Assembly (NCBI GenBank): GCA_015698045.1
Contig: BLAL01000194.1
Location: 620,001 to 684,000, forward strand
Direction: 5' to 3'
Length of the DNA stretch: 64,000 nucleotides
From: Rhizophagus clarus
Lineage: Eukaryota; Glomeromycota; Glomeromycetes; Glomerales; Glomeraceae
In this document: piece by piece, positions 31,826 to 43,569 of the stretch
Layout of the letters: every line of letters begins with the position of its first letter
Numbering within the stretch: position 1 is the stretch's first letter
Position numbers and translations under genes: made by a program
The notes under the pieces: model-generated
Told to the model about the DNA's origin: nothing
Seen by the model: the letters and a program-made list of their open reading frames with translations, nothing else
The model's database searches: none

Positions 31826-33300
31826 AACTGTGATGTAACTAGTTAAGTAGTTAGATCATAGTCACATGTCGTAACTAGTTACCCCTGAGCATTTGCATCT
31901 CTAGTTTATAGACAAATTTGCTAATACAGCAATACTCTTATTTAATATACGTTAACTTAAACGAAATAAAAATGAAATTACGTATTTATGTTTTCTATAA
32001 TCAAGTTTAAATGTATAGGGAACTTAAAATTACAAAACCAAGAACAGAATAATAAATTCATATGCAATTATTTTTGCAATATTAAATCCGCAAAGGAATT
32101 AAACAATGCTTTACCGTCTATTTATTATTTGAAAGTTTTAAAACTAAAAAGTATGAAATTCAGCTTCCATTCTGCTGAATAAAAAAAAAAAGATTTGCAA
32201 ATACGAGAGAGCTTACTTTTATATAAGTGAAGCAATAAAGATTCATGATTTTTATATCAATATTTATATCACATATCCTAATAATCGTCCATGATTTTCC
32301 TTATTAATATTTTTTATTGATGATGTTTATTTAAAAGGATAAGCTAAAAAGTCTATTAATAGTTAAAAATTGTATGATGAACGTTAGTCTCTGTGGTATA
32401 AATTATCACGGCTTCACCGTGAAATAATCATTACAAACTCGATATAACAATAAAATTTTACCTTTCCATACGGTATTTTCAATGATTTCATACTGATTAC
32501 GACATATTATCGTTATATTGGAGGTTGACTTTGCATTTGAACTTTTTTCTTCCATATAGATGTTTGTATATACAGTATTCACTAGAATTATTAGTACAAT
32601 GGATTACGAATTTTTTTTTTTCCATTAAAATACACATTTTTTTAAAGTCCACTTTTTCATAGAAAAAAAATAAATAAAAAAAAATATTTGCAGCGTAAAA
32701 CATTTGTATTAATTACTGATATATTGATAAATATTTACCTCAATAATTTCCAAAACCCTTAATATAATAAAGCAAGTAGCACCATATGACCAGAGCGCAG
32801 TTTAATAAATTTCTCAGGGATGCTAGGTGGTTAATATGATAAAAAATATTATTTCTATTTTTACTGAAAGTATACTGATTTTTACAAGTTGAAATTTTTG
32901 TTTACGCATTAATCAGCATAATTAAGGTAGAAAATGCAAAAACGTGATAGGCCCAAACCAAAAGTTTTATATATTTTTTATTTATTTGATTAACTTATTT
33001 ATTAACAGTAACATTGATAATTATTGACAAACATAAATGAACCAAAATATAATCATATTAAAAGGTTTGTATCAACATATATACTATATAATTTTTTTAT
33101 AATCGCTTATTCAATTTTATCATTCAGGACCTAAACATAAAATATTTCGTGTACAAAATATCTCCATTTTTACAATAAACTTTACATAGAAAGTAACGAT
33201 TAAACATGATTGTTTATAATTATGATTTTTATTATTATATCGAAACGAAATATTAACATTACCGTGAATAATACTTTGAGAAAAAATATAAAGTTCAACA
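31826..33300. other. AT-rich intergenic region
   Basis: 1.5 kb with no recognised gene. Short open frames on both strands have low-complexity translations. Confidence 0.5.
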
Positions 33301-33305
33301 TATAT

Positions 33306-34833
33306 TTATATACATTGATTATTTTTCTTTGTAATTTGAAATACCTCGTAATCTTCTATAGAAAATTGATCTTCTGTATCTCTTATCTTTTTTTCATAAC
33401 TTGCTTGTTTACACCGGCAATAACCATATGCTTTTAAATTATCAAAATCATTTCCATATATATAAATATCATGATTAAATGTGGGTCCGTATGTGTTACT
33501 TGAATATATTGCATAATTTACTGATATAACATGACTTAAAATTGGTTCTTTAAAATTATTCTTACTTTTAAAAGAAAATATAAAACTATCTTTAGTTTGA
33601 CCCCATTTACGATCTTTATTTGATTCCCATATCATAGGATTATATCCTCCAATAATTTCTTCTGTCCCTTTTATTTTAATAAATGTTACAGTATAAAGTT
33701 TGTTATCACATAATTCATGAAACACTTTAGGACTAAATCCATCTCTACTTCCTCTTAATAATAATTTAAATTCATATGGTAAATATAACTCTCTCGCATA
33801 AGCAAATTTGTTTTTAATATCAATTTTATCAATCCACCTTGAAATTAAGGATACAATATTTAAATTAACAATTTTTGAATCAATTATTCCATCAATATTT
33901 TTATGTCTAGGAAGTAAAATATTATTATTTGGTTCACTATTAGGATTTAAATAAGAATTCAACAATTCCTCATAAAGTTGATGTTTTAATAATTTTTTGT
34001 ATGGATAAACTTTTTGAATGAACTCTTCTGAAGATAGACTAAAAAATCTAATTAAGGGTAAACAATGTTGTAAAGTATTTTCCATCGTTTCGAAATCATC
34101 ATCTGACCAAGTTGTAGGATCCGAAAGAATCGTAGGATGTTTTTCAAGTCCCCATTTTAATACATGTTCCCAAATATCAATTTCTTTCATTTGTAAATCG
34201 TCTCTTTTAATAAGCGATACTAATGACTTTTCAGGAAGAGAAGTAAAATCAAGTGATTTAAATACTTTATCAGGAGAATTAGCAATAAAATTTGTACAAT
34301 ATTGTTGAAGTTCTAATAAAGAATTAGATTGAAAACTTGTTCGGTAAATAAGTTCAAAATATTGTTCCACCCATTCGGACTTATTTTCAATCAAATATTT
34401 TTGTAAATAATCAATTAATTCTTGAAGATTAAGTTGATCAGCTGCAACTAAAACTTTTAGAATTTCTGAAGGTTCTTGTTCATTTAACGAAATAATTCCA
34501 CCATAAATATACCTAAGTAATAAAATTTATAATAAATTTAAGATATTTAAAATACTAATAATAATAAAATGTAACTTACTTTAATATAATTTGGAAGATT
34601 TCTGGTGTAATATTTGACAACTTGATGTGAGCCAAAATATCATTATCATTTTTTTTGTTGGAGGGCAAGGTTCGACGTAAAAACGGAGAACGGTAATACA
34701 GGATGATCATGTGTGCACGGAATATTTTTACGTTTGGATCCTCACCAACTTCAATAGTAACATCATAATATTCATTATCTTCCAAAATTTCTATGTAATT
34801 TTGACTTAGACCTGATAAAAATTGTTTAATCAT
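33306..34833 (-). CDS. BTB-BACK-TLDc protein (paralog 4), two exons
   Basis: Exon 1 is 34833-34580 (MIKQFLSGLSQNYIEILEDN). I chose this ATG because it aligns with the start of all paralogs, although the frame is open 15 codons further upstream. Exon 2 is 34512-33306; the intron is 67 bp. The product is 486 residues. TLDc blocks are intact (LLLRGSRDGFSP, IIGGYNPMIWE, YGPTFNHDI). The C terminus runs a few residues longer (KKNNQCI) than in its neighbours. The loop NKDRKWGQTKDSFIFSF is shared with paralog 5, so these two are close relatives in that part. Confidence 0.93.
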
Positions 34834-34958
34834 TTCTCTAATTGAGTTTTGATTGTGAAATACAAAGTAAACGGGCAAAAAAAAGGAGAGAAAAAAAAAT
34901 TTTTAATGTTGGACAAATCAGCAGCTGACCAACCATTTTAATGACGTAGGATAGCGGC

Positions 34959-35013
34959 CGCTAACCATATTAATGCTTCATTTACCTTTAATGATCAACA
35001 TATGATTACGTAA
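34959..35013 (-). promoter_or_regulatory. Conserved upstream block of paralog 4
   Basis: GCTAACCATATTAATGCTTC is followed by TTTACCTTTAATGATCAAC and ATATGATTACGTA on the plus strand. It lies about 126-180 bp from the ATG. An adjacent NotI-like palindrome GCGGCCGC (34954-34961) is unusual in such AT-rich DNA. Confidence 0.6.
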
Positions 35014-36147
35014 AAATTTTTTTAAAAAAAAAGATAATTTACGCATATTCACCAATACGGAAATCTTTAATAAATTCAATTTCTCAATATACTAAATTTT
35101 CTATGCCTCATTCATTTGACCTACAATAATTTTACTTTTTTTAAGGTTGTGCCATTTCACCGGTACTGCGTCAACTCGAATCAATTTTTTATTAAATTAT
35201 AGAGAGAGTAGGCTTGATAAAGTGCTAGATTTATCGAAGCCACATACATTGGGCAAGCAAATTAATACATAGTTTGACCGAAGCCTCCCTAACCTGACGC
35301 GCTATGAAGCTACAGAAACAACATAGCCACCTCCTGCTGGCCACCAACAAATATACCCGAAGATAGAATAATTTTTTAAAAAAAAACTGTCCTACACTAA
35401 ATTAATAGCTTTAATAACGATAAACTCTATCAACTCTTAAAGCTTTCAGCCGAACTCCTCTTCCCGTGCTTCTTGTGCCTCTTAAAGGGTTCCTGATCCT
35501 TCAATCAGATTTGACCTACATGTACAGTATTAAATATTCATTCTTTCGAATTACTTTTAATTATCATCCTGACTGGGATTAAGTATCTTGGAAATACTAT
35601 TTGTTTGATTTAGTAAAATTTTCATATGATAAATTTTTTTGAAATATAAGTTCTTAAAATTAGTATATTTATTTTATCAAAAATACTGAAAAAAGAAAAT
35701 GTAGTTCATAAAAAATAATTGGTATTGATATTAGTATGAATATTCATATTAAAATGGTAAAAACAATAGAGGAAAAAGAATTAGAGAAAGCAACACTAAA
35801 GATTTATATATGGCAAAAAAATAAATTTATTTATTTACTTAATATTTATACAGAAATGATTTAATATGCTATTCAATAATAGCCGGTAATATATGATTGG
35901 TCAATCATGAGACGGAACCTTACAGAAAGGATATCTTTCCAGTATTTTTCTTCTCTTATATGTCTCAATTGTAATAACTTGTCCACGTTTCATTATCTGA
36001 AAATAGTTTCTTTATTTATCTTTTATTTAATATAAATAAACAATTGAAATCCTTATTATCTGCTTTATAATAACTTCAAATAATAACTCAATAAAAGAAG
36101 CGTTCAAATAAATAACAATATGTTATACCATATAAGTGAATAAATAA
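35014..36147. other. Intergenic region with a GC-richer block
   Basis: Mostly AT-rich. About 35150-35560 is clearly less AT-rich, for example CCTCCTGCTGGCCACCAAC and GCCTCCCTAACCTGACG, and may be an old mobile-element or untranslated fragment. No frame or terminal repeat was recognised. Confidence 0.4.
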
Positions 36148-37679
36148 TCATTTTTTCTTTATAATTTGAAATACTTCATAATCTTCTATCAAGAACGGGT
36201 TTACTGTATCTCTTATTCTTTTATCATAACTATACTGTTTACACTTACAACAATTATATGCTTTGGAACTATCAATACTATTCAATCTATTCATATATAT
36301 ACAAATATCATCACTAAATGTGGGTCCAGATAAAATGTGATAACATACTGCATAATCTATATTTTTAACATGACTTAGAATTGGAACTTTAAAATTATTT
36401 TTACTTTTAAAAGAAAATATAAAACTATCTTTAGTTTGACCCCATTTACGATCTTTATTTGATTCCCAAATCAAAGGATTATATCCACCAATAATTTCTT
36501 CTGTTTCTTTTATTTCAATAAATGTTACAGTACAAACTTTATTATCACATAATTCATGAAACTTTATAGGACTAAATCCATCTCTACTTCCTCTTAGTAA
36601 TAATTTAAATTCATACGGTAAATATATCTCTCTTGTATAAGCAAATTTACTTTTAATATCAATTTTGTCAATCCATCTTGAAATTAAAGAAGCAATATTT
36701 AAATTAACAATTTTTGAATCAATAATATCATCAGAGTATCTATATCTAGGAAGTAAAATATTATCACTTGGTTCACTATCAGAATTTAAGTATGAATTTA
36801 GCAATTCTTCATATAATTGACGGTTTAAAAGTTTTTTATATGGACGAACTTTCTGTATAAATTCATCAGAAGATAAACTGAAAAATCTAACTAAAGGTAT
36901 ACAATCTTGTAAAGTATTTTTCATCATCTTGAAATCATCATCTGACCAAGTTGTAGGATCCAGAAGAAGTGTAGGATGTTTTTCAAGACCCCATTTTAAT
37001 AAATTTTCCCAAACTTCAATTTCTTTCATTTTTAAATCATCTCTTTTGATAAGCGAAACTAATGATTTTTCAGAAATTAAGGTAAAATCAAGTGATTTAA
37101 ATACTTTTTCAGGAGATTTAGCCATAAAGTTTGTACAAAATTCTTGGAGTTCCAATAAAGAGTTAGATTGAAAACTTGTCTGGTAAATAAGTTCAAAATA
37201 TTGTTCCATCCATTCAGATTTATTTTCAATCAAATATTTTTGTAAATAATCAATTAGTTCTTGAAGGTGAAGTTTATCAGCAGCAACTAATATTCTTAAA
37301 ATTTCTGAAGGTTCTTGCTCATTTAACGAAATGATTCCACCATAAATGTACCTAAATAATAAAAAATATTTATGGCAAATAAATTTTTAAAGTGCAAAAT
37401 ATAATTAAATTATATCGTATTTTACCTTAAAATAATTTGAAAGATTTCTGGTGAGATATCTGACAACTTAATGTGAGCCAAGACACCATTATCGTTTTTT
37501 TTATTGGAGGATAAAGTTCTTCGTAAAAATGGAAAACGGTAATACAGGATGATCATATGCGCACGAAATATTTTTACGTTAGGATCCTCACCAACTTCAA
37601 TGGTTATATCATAATATTCATTATCATCTAAAATTTCAACAAAATTTTGACTTAGATTTGGAAAAAATTGTTTAATCAT
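36148..37679 (-). CDS. BTB-BACK-TLDc protein (paralog 5), two exons
   Basis: Exon 1 is 37679-37426 (MIKQFFPNLSQNFVEILDDN), exon 2 is 37351-36148, with an intron of 74 bp. It uses the donor GTAAAA rather than the GTAAGT of the other copies, a weaker site. The product is 485 residues. BACK is complete (VWENLLKWGLEKHP). TLDc has LLLRGSRDGFSP, IIGGYNPLIWE and SGPTFSDDI. The C-terminal part has Cys pairs (CCKCKQYSYDKRI) shared in looser form by the paralogs. It is head-to-head with paralog 6; 284 bp separate the two start codons. Confidence 0.92.
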
Positions 37680-37963
37680 TTTTGTAAATAATTCAACAAG
37701 CGAATGAGAATTTTTTTTTTTTTTTTTACGATTTATATACTAATGATCAGCTGACAAACAGATTGCATTTGACTTACTATTATTGTACTTTGTCATCCAA
37801 TTCACGTAATCACATGTTGATCATTAAAGTAGATGAAGTATTTATGTGGTTAGCGCATTAACCCAGGTTCTTTAAAAGGGATGTCAACCTGTCTTTGTTC
37901 AACATTAACTTAAATTTCTCTTCTGCTCGTTTATATTTGTATTTCGCAAACATAATAAAAGAA
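37680..37963. promoter_or_regulatory. Shared intergenic region of divergent paralogs 5 and 6
   Basis: 284 bp between two divergent ATGs. It holds one conserved upstream block at 37804-37854 in the orientation of paralog 6 (ACGTAATCACATGTTGATC, then ATTAAAGTAGATGAAG, ending GGTTAGC). On the paralog 5 side there is only the proximal element AGCTGACAAACAG (37749-37761) and a run of T (37711-37728). Paralog 5 seems to lack its own distal block, as if an inversion breakpoint lies near 37800. Confidence 0.6.
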
Positions 37964-39487
37964 ATGTCTAAACAATTTTTTTCAGGTTTAAGTCAAAATT
38001 ATATAGAAATTTTAGATGATGATGAATTTTATGATATTACTATCGAAGTTGGTGAGGATCCAAACGTAAAAATATTTCGTGCGCATAAGATCATCCTGTA
38101 TTACCGTTCTCCATTTTTACGAAGAACTTTATCTTCTGATAAAAAAAATGATAATGGCGTTTTATCTCACATTAAATTATCAAACATTTCACCAGAAATT
38201 TTTCAAATTATTTTAAAGTAAGTTGCATTCTAATATTTATTATAATTATGAATAATTATAATAAAAAAAATTTTTTTATTATTTAGATATATTTATGGTG
38301 GATTAATTTCTTTAAACGAGCAAGAACCTTCAGAAATTTTAAAAATATTAGTTGCTGCTGATAAACTTCACCTTCAAGAACTAATTGATTATTTACAAGA
38401 ATATTTAATTGAGAATCAAATTGAATGGATAGAACAACATTTTGGATTAACTTATCAAGCAGGTTTTCAATCCAATTCTTTATTAAAACTTCAAAATTTT
38501 TGTACTGATTGCATGGCTAAATCACCCGAAAAAGTATTTAAATCACTCGATTTTAACTCAATTTCTGAAAAGTCATTGGTTTCTCTCATTCAAAGAGATG
38601 ATTTACAAATGAAAGAAATTGAAGTTTGGGAAAATATATTGAAATGGGGACTTGGAAAACATCCCACACTTCTTTCGGATCCAATAACTTGGTCAGATGA
38701 TGATTTCAAAATGATGGAAAATACTTTACAGCATTGCTTACCTTTAGTTAGGTTTTTTAGTTTATCCTCTGATGAATTTGTGCGAAAAGTTCGTCCATAT
38801 AAAAAACTTTTAAAACATCAACTATATGAGGATTTGTTAAATTCTTATTTAGATTCAAATAGTGAACCAAATGATAATGTTTTACTTCCTAGATTTAGAA
38901 ACATTGATGGAATTGATGATTCAAAAATTGTTAATTTAAATATTTTTTCTCTAATTTCAAGATGGATTGATAAAATAGATGTTAAAAGCAAATATGTTTA
39001 TACTAGAGAATTATATCTACCATATGAATTTAAGTTATTATTAAGAGGAAGCCGAGATGGATTTACTCCCAAAACGTTTCATGAAATGTGTGATAATAAA
39101 TTTTGTACTGTAACATTTATTAAAATAAAAGAAACAGAAGAAATTATTGGAGGGTATAATCCTATAGAATGGAAGTCAAATAGAGATGATGGTAAATGGG
39201 GTAAAACCAAAAATAGTTTTGTATTTTCTTTTAAAAGTAAGAAAAATTTTAGAGATCCAATTTTAAGTTATGTTAAACATATGGATTATGCAGTATATTA
39301 TAGAAATGATTATGGACCCACATTTGGTGATGATATTGAATTATATGTAAAAGATAAAATTGGTTTAAAAGAATATGATTGTTGTCGGTGTAGATATAAA
39401 TATTATGAAAAGAAGTTAAAAGATACAGAAGATTTCTTTCCAATAGAAGATTATGAAGTATTTCAAATTTTAAATAGAAATAACTAA
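37964..39487 (+). CDS. BTB-BACK-TLDc protein (paralog 6), two exons
   Basis: The only intact copy on the plus strand. Exon 1 is 37964-38217 (MSKQFFSGLSQNYIEILDDD), exon 2 is 38287-39487, with an intron of 69 bp. I chose the ATG at 37964 because it aligns with the paralogs; the frame extends 23 codons upstream. The product is 484 residues. BACK differs at its start (IEWIEQHFGLTYQAGFQS), closer to the 52-60 kb subgroup (EQHFGLVYQTSFQS). The rest resembles the neighbouring copies. TLDc: LLLRGSRDGFTP, IIGGYNPIEW, YGPTFGDDI. No disabling change seen. Confidence 0.93.
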
Positions 39488-39489
39488 TA

Positions 39490-40600
39490 CCCCTAATACT
39501 ATATATTAATTGCAAAGCTTAATTATTAGTTTTTTTCACCATTTATCATGATATAAAAATTTACTAGAATAAAAAATTTATCATTTAGTAAATCTATCAT
39601 TACATTTATTATTCAATTTAAGTTTGCATTAAATACTCTATAAAATAATTAATGTTTTAATTAAGGGATTGCGTAAATAATCAGTATATTAAACTATTAA
39701 TGTAGAACTTTTGATATTATTGCGGTACTAATATCCTCAACAGATTACATATACTATAGAAAATGGTTTTTAGTTTTTTTTTTTTGTAATAGTTAGGTGA
39801 GATAAATTGTACTCTTTATCATTTAGCATTTTATAATTTTGAAATGCCTTTTCAATCTATTTTTTTTGCGCGTTTCGAGTGTTTGTTTTTTTTAGTAAAA
39901 TAGCTTATTTACCGTTACTTAAACAATAGGTTGTATCATTTGAACACATTGATATTATATACTATTATATGAAAAAGAATTAATAAGAAAACTTGACCTG
40001 ATAAATTAGCGGTTATTTTTTTTAATTGATTCATCATAACATTGTCTTTATAATCAATCTATCTCTTTTTGTCGAGGTAAATTCTATATTGTCATTTATC
40101 GTCATGGTTACATACAAGCATTATCACTACACAAAGCCACATTTTGTTTTCTTATACTTAGTTAATAACTGTACAACTGAAAATTGCTAATAAATACTTG
40201 AAAAAAAAAGTTTCAATGTAAAATCAAATTAATCATATTACTCATTCTCTCTTGCATACATGATATTACTTTTTTGAAGTATAAATATTATTAATGTTAA
40301 TATATCATTCTGACTACTTGTAATAAGTTTGGACCTTCACTGATAAAATTTTACTGTATTAAAAGTCGTGTGGTAATAAACTCTCGATTTCCATATTTCT
40401 TAATACTTTTATCAAAAGGATTTATTAACCCAAAACTTACATGCATTATTCATTAGGGAACGAAAGTAATTAGCACAATACGCTAATAACTGGTTTTTAC
40501 ATCAATAACCTTTTAGTTTTTCTACACGGCTAAGATTTTCACCCAAGAAATAAATGAAACAGTTAATGAAAGACTTTTTATTACCGTTCATGCATTGTTT
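39490..40600. other. AT-rich intergenic region
   Basis: 1.1 kb; no gene or repeat recognised. Confidence 0.5.
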
Positions 40601-40608
40601 AATTTTAG

Positions 40609-41150
40609 AGAAAAGCACAAACTCAACGTTTCTTAACAAACGCCTTTGGAATTGGAACACAATCTGTCTGCTATATTACAATATATCAAACTCCAGACAA
40701 GGAATGTGTCTCCCAAAGAACAGGTGAAATTTATTACACAGAAGTTGGCACGTTGATCTGCGAACGCAACACTACAACCAGCAGTAGCAGTGTCAAGAGC
40801 ACAACAAATGGAAATATTTAAGTGGGAAATACTGTTTTAGCAGATCTAGAATCGAATCATTGCACCACCACTGCACCACCACTGGAAAAATTGTACCATT
40901 GGAATTTGGAAGCGTTGCATGGACCAGGTGTTAATTTGTTTATCCATACAATAGCAGTATGTAGAAGTTGCGGAAACAATGTGTCTTAGCTTCGAATGTC
41001 AGAAAATAATGGACTCAATCACTCTCAATGAATATTGCGCAGCTCACGAAGGTTCACAAAAATCTATAATTTTTGGAATAATTTTCAATGAAATAGGCCG
41101 TTGTCATATTGCAACCTTTCTTCGTGTAGAGTTTGACGATGAATAAAATC
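40609..41150 (+). other. Possible exons of an unrecognised gene
   Basis: Three successive plus-strand open stretches of more balanced composition. 40609-40818, after an acceptor-like TTTTAG, reads NAFGIGTQSVCYITIYQTPD and later a Thr/Ser run. 40840-40985 is Thr- and Cys-containing. About 40978-41145 reads SFECQKIMDSITLNEYCAAH and IGRCHIATFLRVEFDDE. Cys and Thr/Ser richness would fit a secreted protein, but no signal peptide or start was fixed and the joins are unclear. It may be an unannotated multi-exon gene or its remnant. Confidence 0.25.
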
Positions 41151-41333
41151 AGACATTATTTGAATGTGATCGTAATAAGTTTTGGTTGGTTTTACTCACA
41201 TAATCATTCTTGGAACACTTCAATTCAATTCGGGCTAATTTTCTTAGAATGTCATAGTCGCGACTTCTGTAAGTATGTAAACCTTGATTATTTTTTGCAA
41301 TAATTATGTATTAATATTTTTCTCTCCTCTAGA

Positions 41334-41493
41334 TCCTGAAATTGATTGTAATATTATTATAAGTTGTCATGTTTTTGAAGACCTAAATAATCTGAAGCCC
41401 AGAGGAAAGAACAGAAGAATAAGAGTAAGAAAAAGAGAAACAAGAAAAGCAGTACGACCTTTTGATTTCTTTTGTGGATGGTTACAATTTTAA
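41334..41493 (+). other. Possible last exon, basic tail
   Basis: After an acceptor-like CTCTCCTCTAG (41323-41333) the frame reads DPEIDCNIIISCHVFEDLNN and ends in a strongly basic stretch (RGKNRRIRVRKRETRKAVRP). It may continue the preceding possible exons. Not recognised. Confidence 0.3.
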
Positions 41494-42495
41494 AATTGAA
41501 CAAGAATTTATTTTTTTTTCTTTCTTTGCTTTTATGATGTTTTTATTTAAATAACACGTGTTTTATTTTTAATCAAAAATATAATTCCTGAGTTAAGTTA
41601 CATCGAGATGAACTTTAATATAAAATATGTTGTATAACTAGACTAGGACAAATTTGAGGGGAATATTGTAAATTTGTAAGAGTGAAAGAAAAAGAATCAA
41701 TTGATACTTTTGCACAACTATTTATATCAAGATCATAATTTTGCATGTCAAAATATATATATATTTATTTATTAAAGTTCATTGGTTCGTTCATGTAATT
41801 TCTTATTAAGATACCTGATCAAGTCATTATGCAAACTGCATACGTTTTGAATAGGTATGCTTCAGCACCAAATAGTGCGAGTAGAGTAGTAAAAGTATCT
41901 GTAGTAAAGGTGAAATTTCTCTTATAAATAAATATGATATTTTATTTAATTTAGTACGATGCTTGAAGCTTTTTTAAAAAAAAACTGAATAAATACGTTT
42001 ATTAAAATGAAGAAAATATTTACAGTAAAACTATTTGTATTAATTGCTAACGAATCCTTGATAATTGCAAATGCATTAAAGATGAAAATTCTTAATTATG
42101 TTTAATTTTACATAAAAATAATGAATGCCGATAGAAATACTTGCCTGTGTTATTATCAGAGTATGGTGTAATGATTGAACAAATCATTTGCCATCCTGTG
42201 ACTTTAGTATACTGTTAGTTAGAATTTTCATAATTGACAAGATGAAATATATAATATACTGTAAATTACTGAAACTATATATATATTGCAATTATATAGT
42301 ATACTTATTGTGTGTAACCGTTTGACTGACCAGTCCTAAATACTTTAACATTGTAAATGAAAAACAATTGTATTAAGCAAGTATATATTGCTAAAAGATG
42401 CCAATTACATCAACTTACTCTTCCTACCTCATCCGAAAACAAATAATAATTTTTTTTTTTTCTGTTAAAAGTTTAATGCAAAAGTGTATTCAATA
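41494..42495. other. AT-rich intergenic region
   Basis: 1 kb; nothing recognised beyond short (TA)n runs. Confidence 0.5.
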
Positions 42496-42499
42496 TATT

Positions 42500-42645
42500 T
42501 TTGAAAAATTCGACTATATATATATAAGTAAAAACTATATAGAAAAATTTAATATTATGCATGATATTGCAATTGACGGAGTCCAAACATGAAAATACAC
42601 TGTGTATTATCATTCTCCATTTTTATACTTCTATCCATTAACTGC
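42500..42645 (+). pseudogene. BTB-exon relic
   Basis: The plus strand aligns with the BTB exon of the family. TATATAGAAAAATTTAATATT parallels the NYIEILD codons, CATGATATTGCAATTGACGG parallels DITIEVG, and GTCCAAACATGAAAATA parallels DPNVKI. After a gap of about 20 bp come TGTATTATCATTCTCCATTT (YYRSPF codons) and ATAC. It is heavily decayed. Confidence 0.6.
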
Positions 42646-42649
42646 AGTA

Positions 42650-43330
42650 AAAGATATCATGAAATAAACAGTGTCGAATACTTCAAGTTTATCTAGTATC
42701 ACTCCTTACCTGTGAGCACATTAGCCAGTTTCTATTGCTAATTTCGTTAATGCTACTGCTATTACTGACTACGCTCTCGGTTCCCTTCTCCTCTTTCTCG
42801 ACCCATGGAATCATTTAATCCATCGTAGTCTTCCTTAGAGTCTTTCGATGATGATAGTTAGTATGGAGTAGTGGGAAGGAACTGCCATCTTATGGTCAGA
42901 ATATGAAATTTCGCATTATGTGATTTTTCATATTTTAATTCCTCCCTTTAAATCATTCATTGCCTCTTTATATAAACATTAATAAAGAATTTAATTTTCT
43001 TAATTCTAAAACATGACTTTTATTATTTTCATCATTTAAAATATATTCATAAATATAGAAATCATGATGATAATTTGAGATTAGAATCATATTCTTGCAT
43101 ATTTTGCACCATTTACGCTCTGCATTATATTCGTTTAAGTATTTCTTGCCACATTTTTATATATTTTATCATCATCTAGCTTGGGACAACATATTAAATA
43201 ACCTGATAATTGAGGTCAAGTGCTCCTCTCATAACTACCTGTTGACTCTGGTTCTTCAACATAAAAACATCCAAGTTTCATCCATATAGAATGTAGTCGC
43301 ATTCCCAGGAAATTTGATATAAAAATCCAA
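42650..43330. other. Intergenic region
   Basis: No gene recognised. About 42730-42880 is less AT-rich, without a clear frame. Confidence 0.45.
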
Positions 43331-43345
43331 AAAAAACGACCTGGT

Positions 43346-43567
43346 TTATGGTAAGATCAAGCAAAGCAAATCAGGAATAACGTTATTATTAACATCAACA
43401 AATAAAATGTTTGCAAGATGGATGCTTGCTGCCTGAAGGATTATCGAGAGATTGTTGTTGATGTTAAAAACGTAGATATTATTATTATTGTACGAAAAGC
43501 TCCCATCGCAACACGTCTTTATCGTCAATTGAGTCTCGTTTTTGGTGCTCTTTTTTTGATGCTTCAT
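43346..43567 (-). CDS. Uncertain 73-codon ORF
   Basis: It starts at an ATG (MKHQKKSTKNETQLTIKTCC). An Asn-rich low-complexity middle is followed by a hydrophobic end (LANILFVDVNNNVIPDLLCL). No homology is recognised and there is no supporting context, so it may be chance. Confidence 0.2.
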   Translation of the reverse strand: MKHQKKSTKNETQLTIKTCCDGSFSYNNNNIYVFNINNNLSIILQAASIHLANILFVDVNNNVIPDLLCLILP

Positions 43568-43569
43568 TG

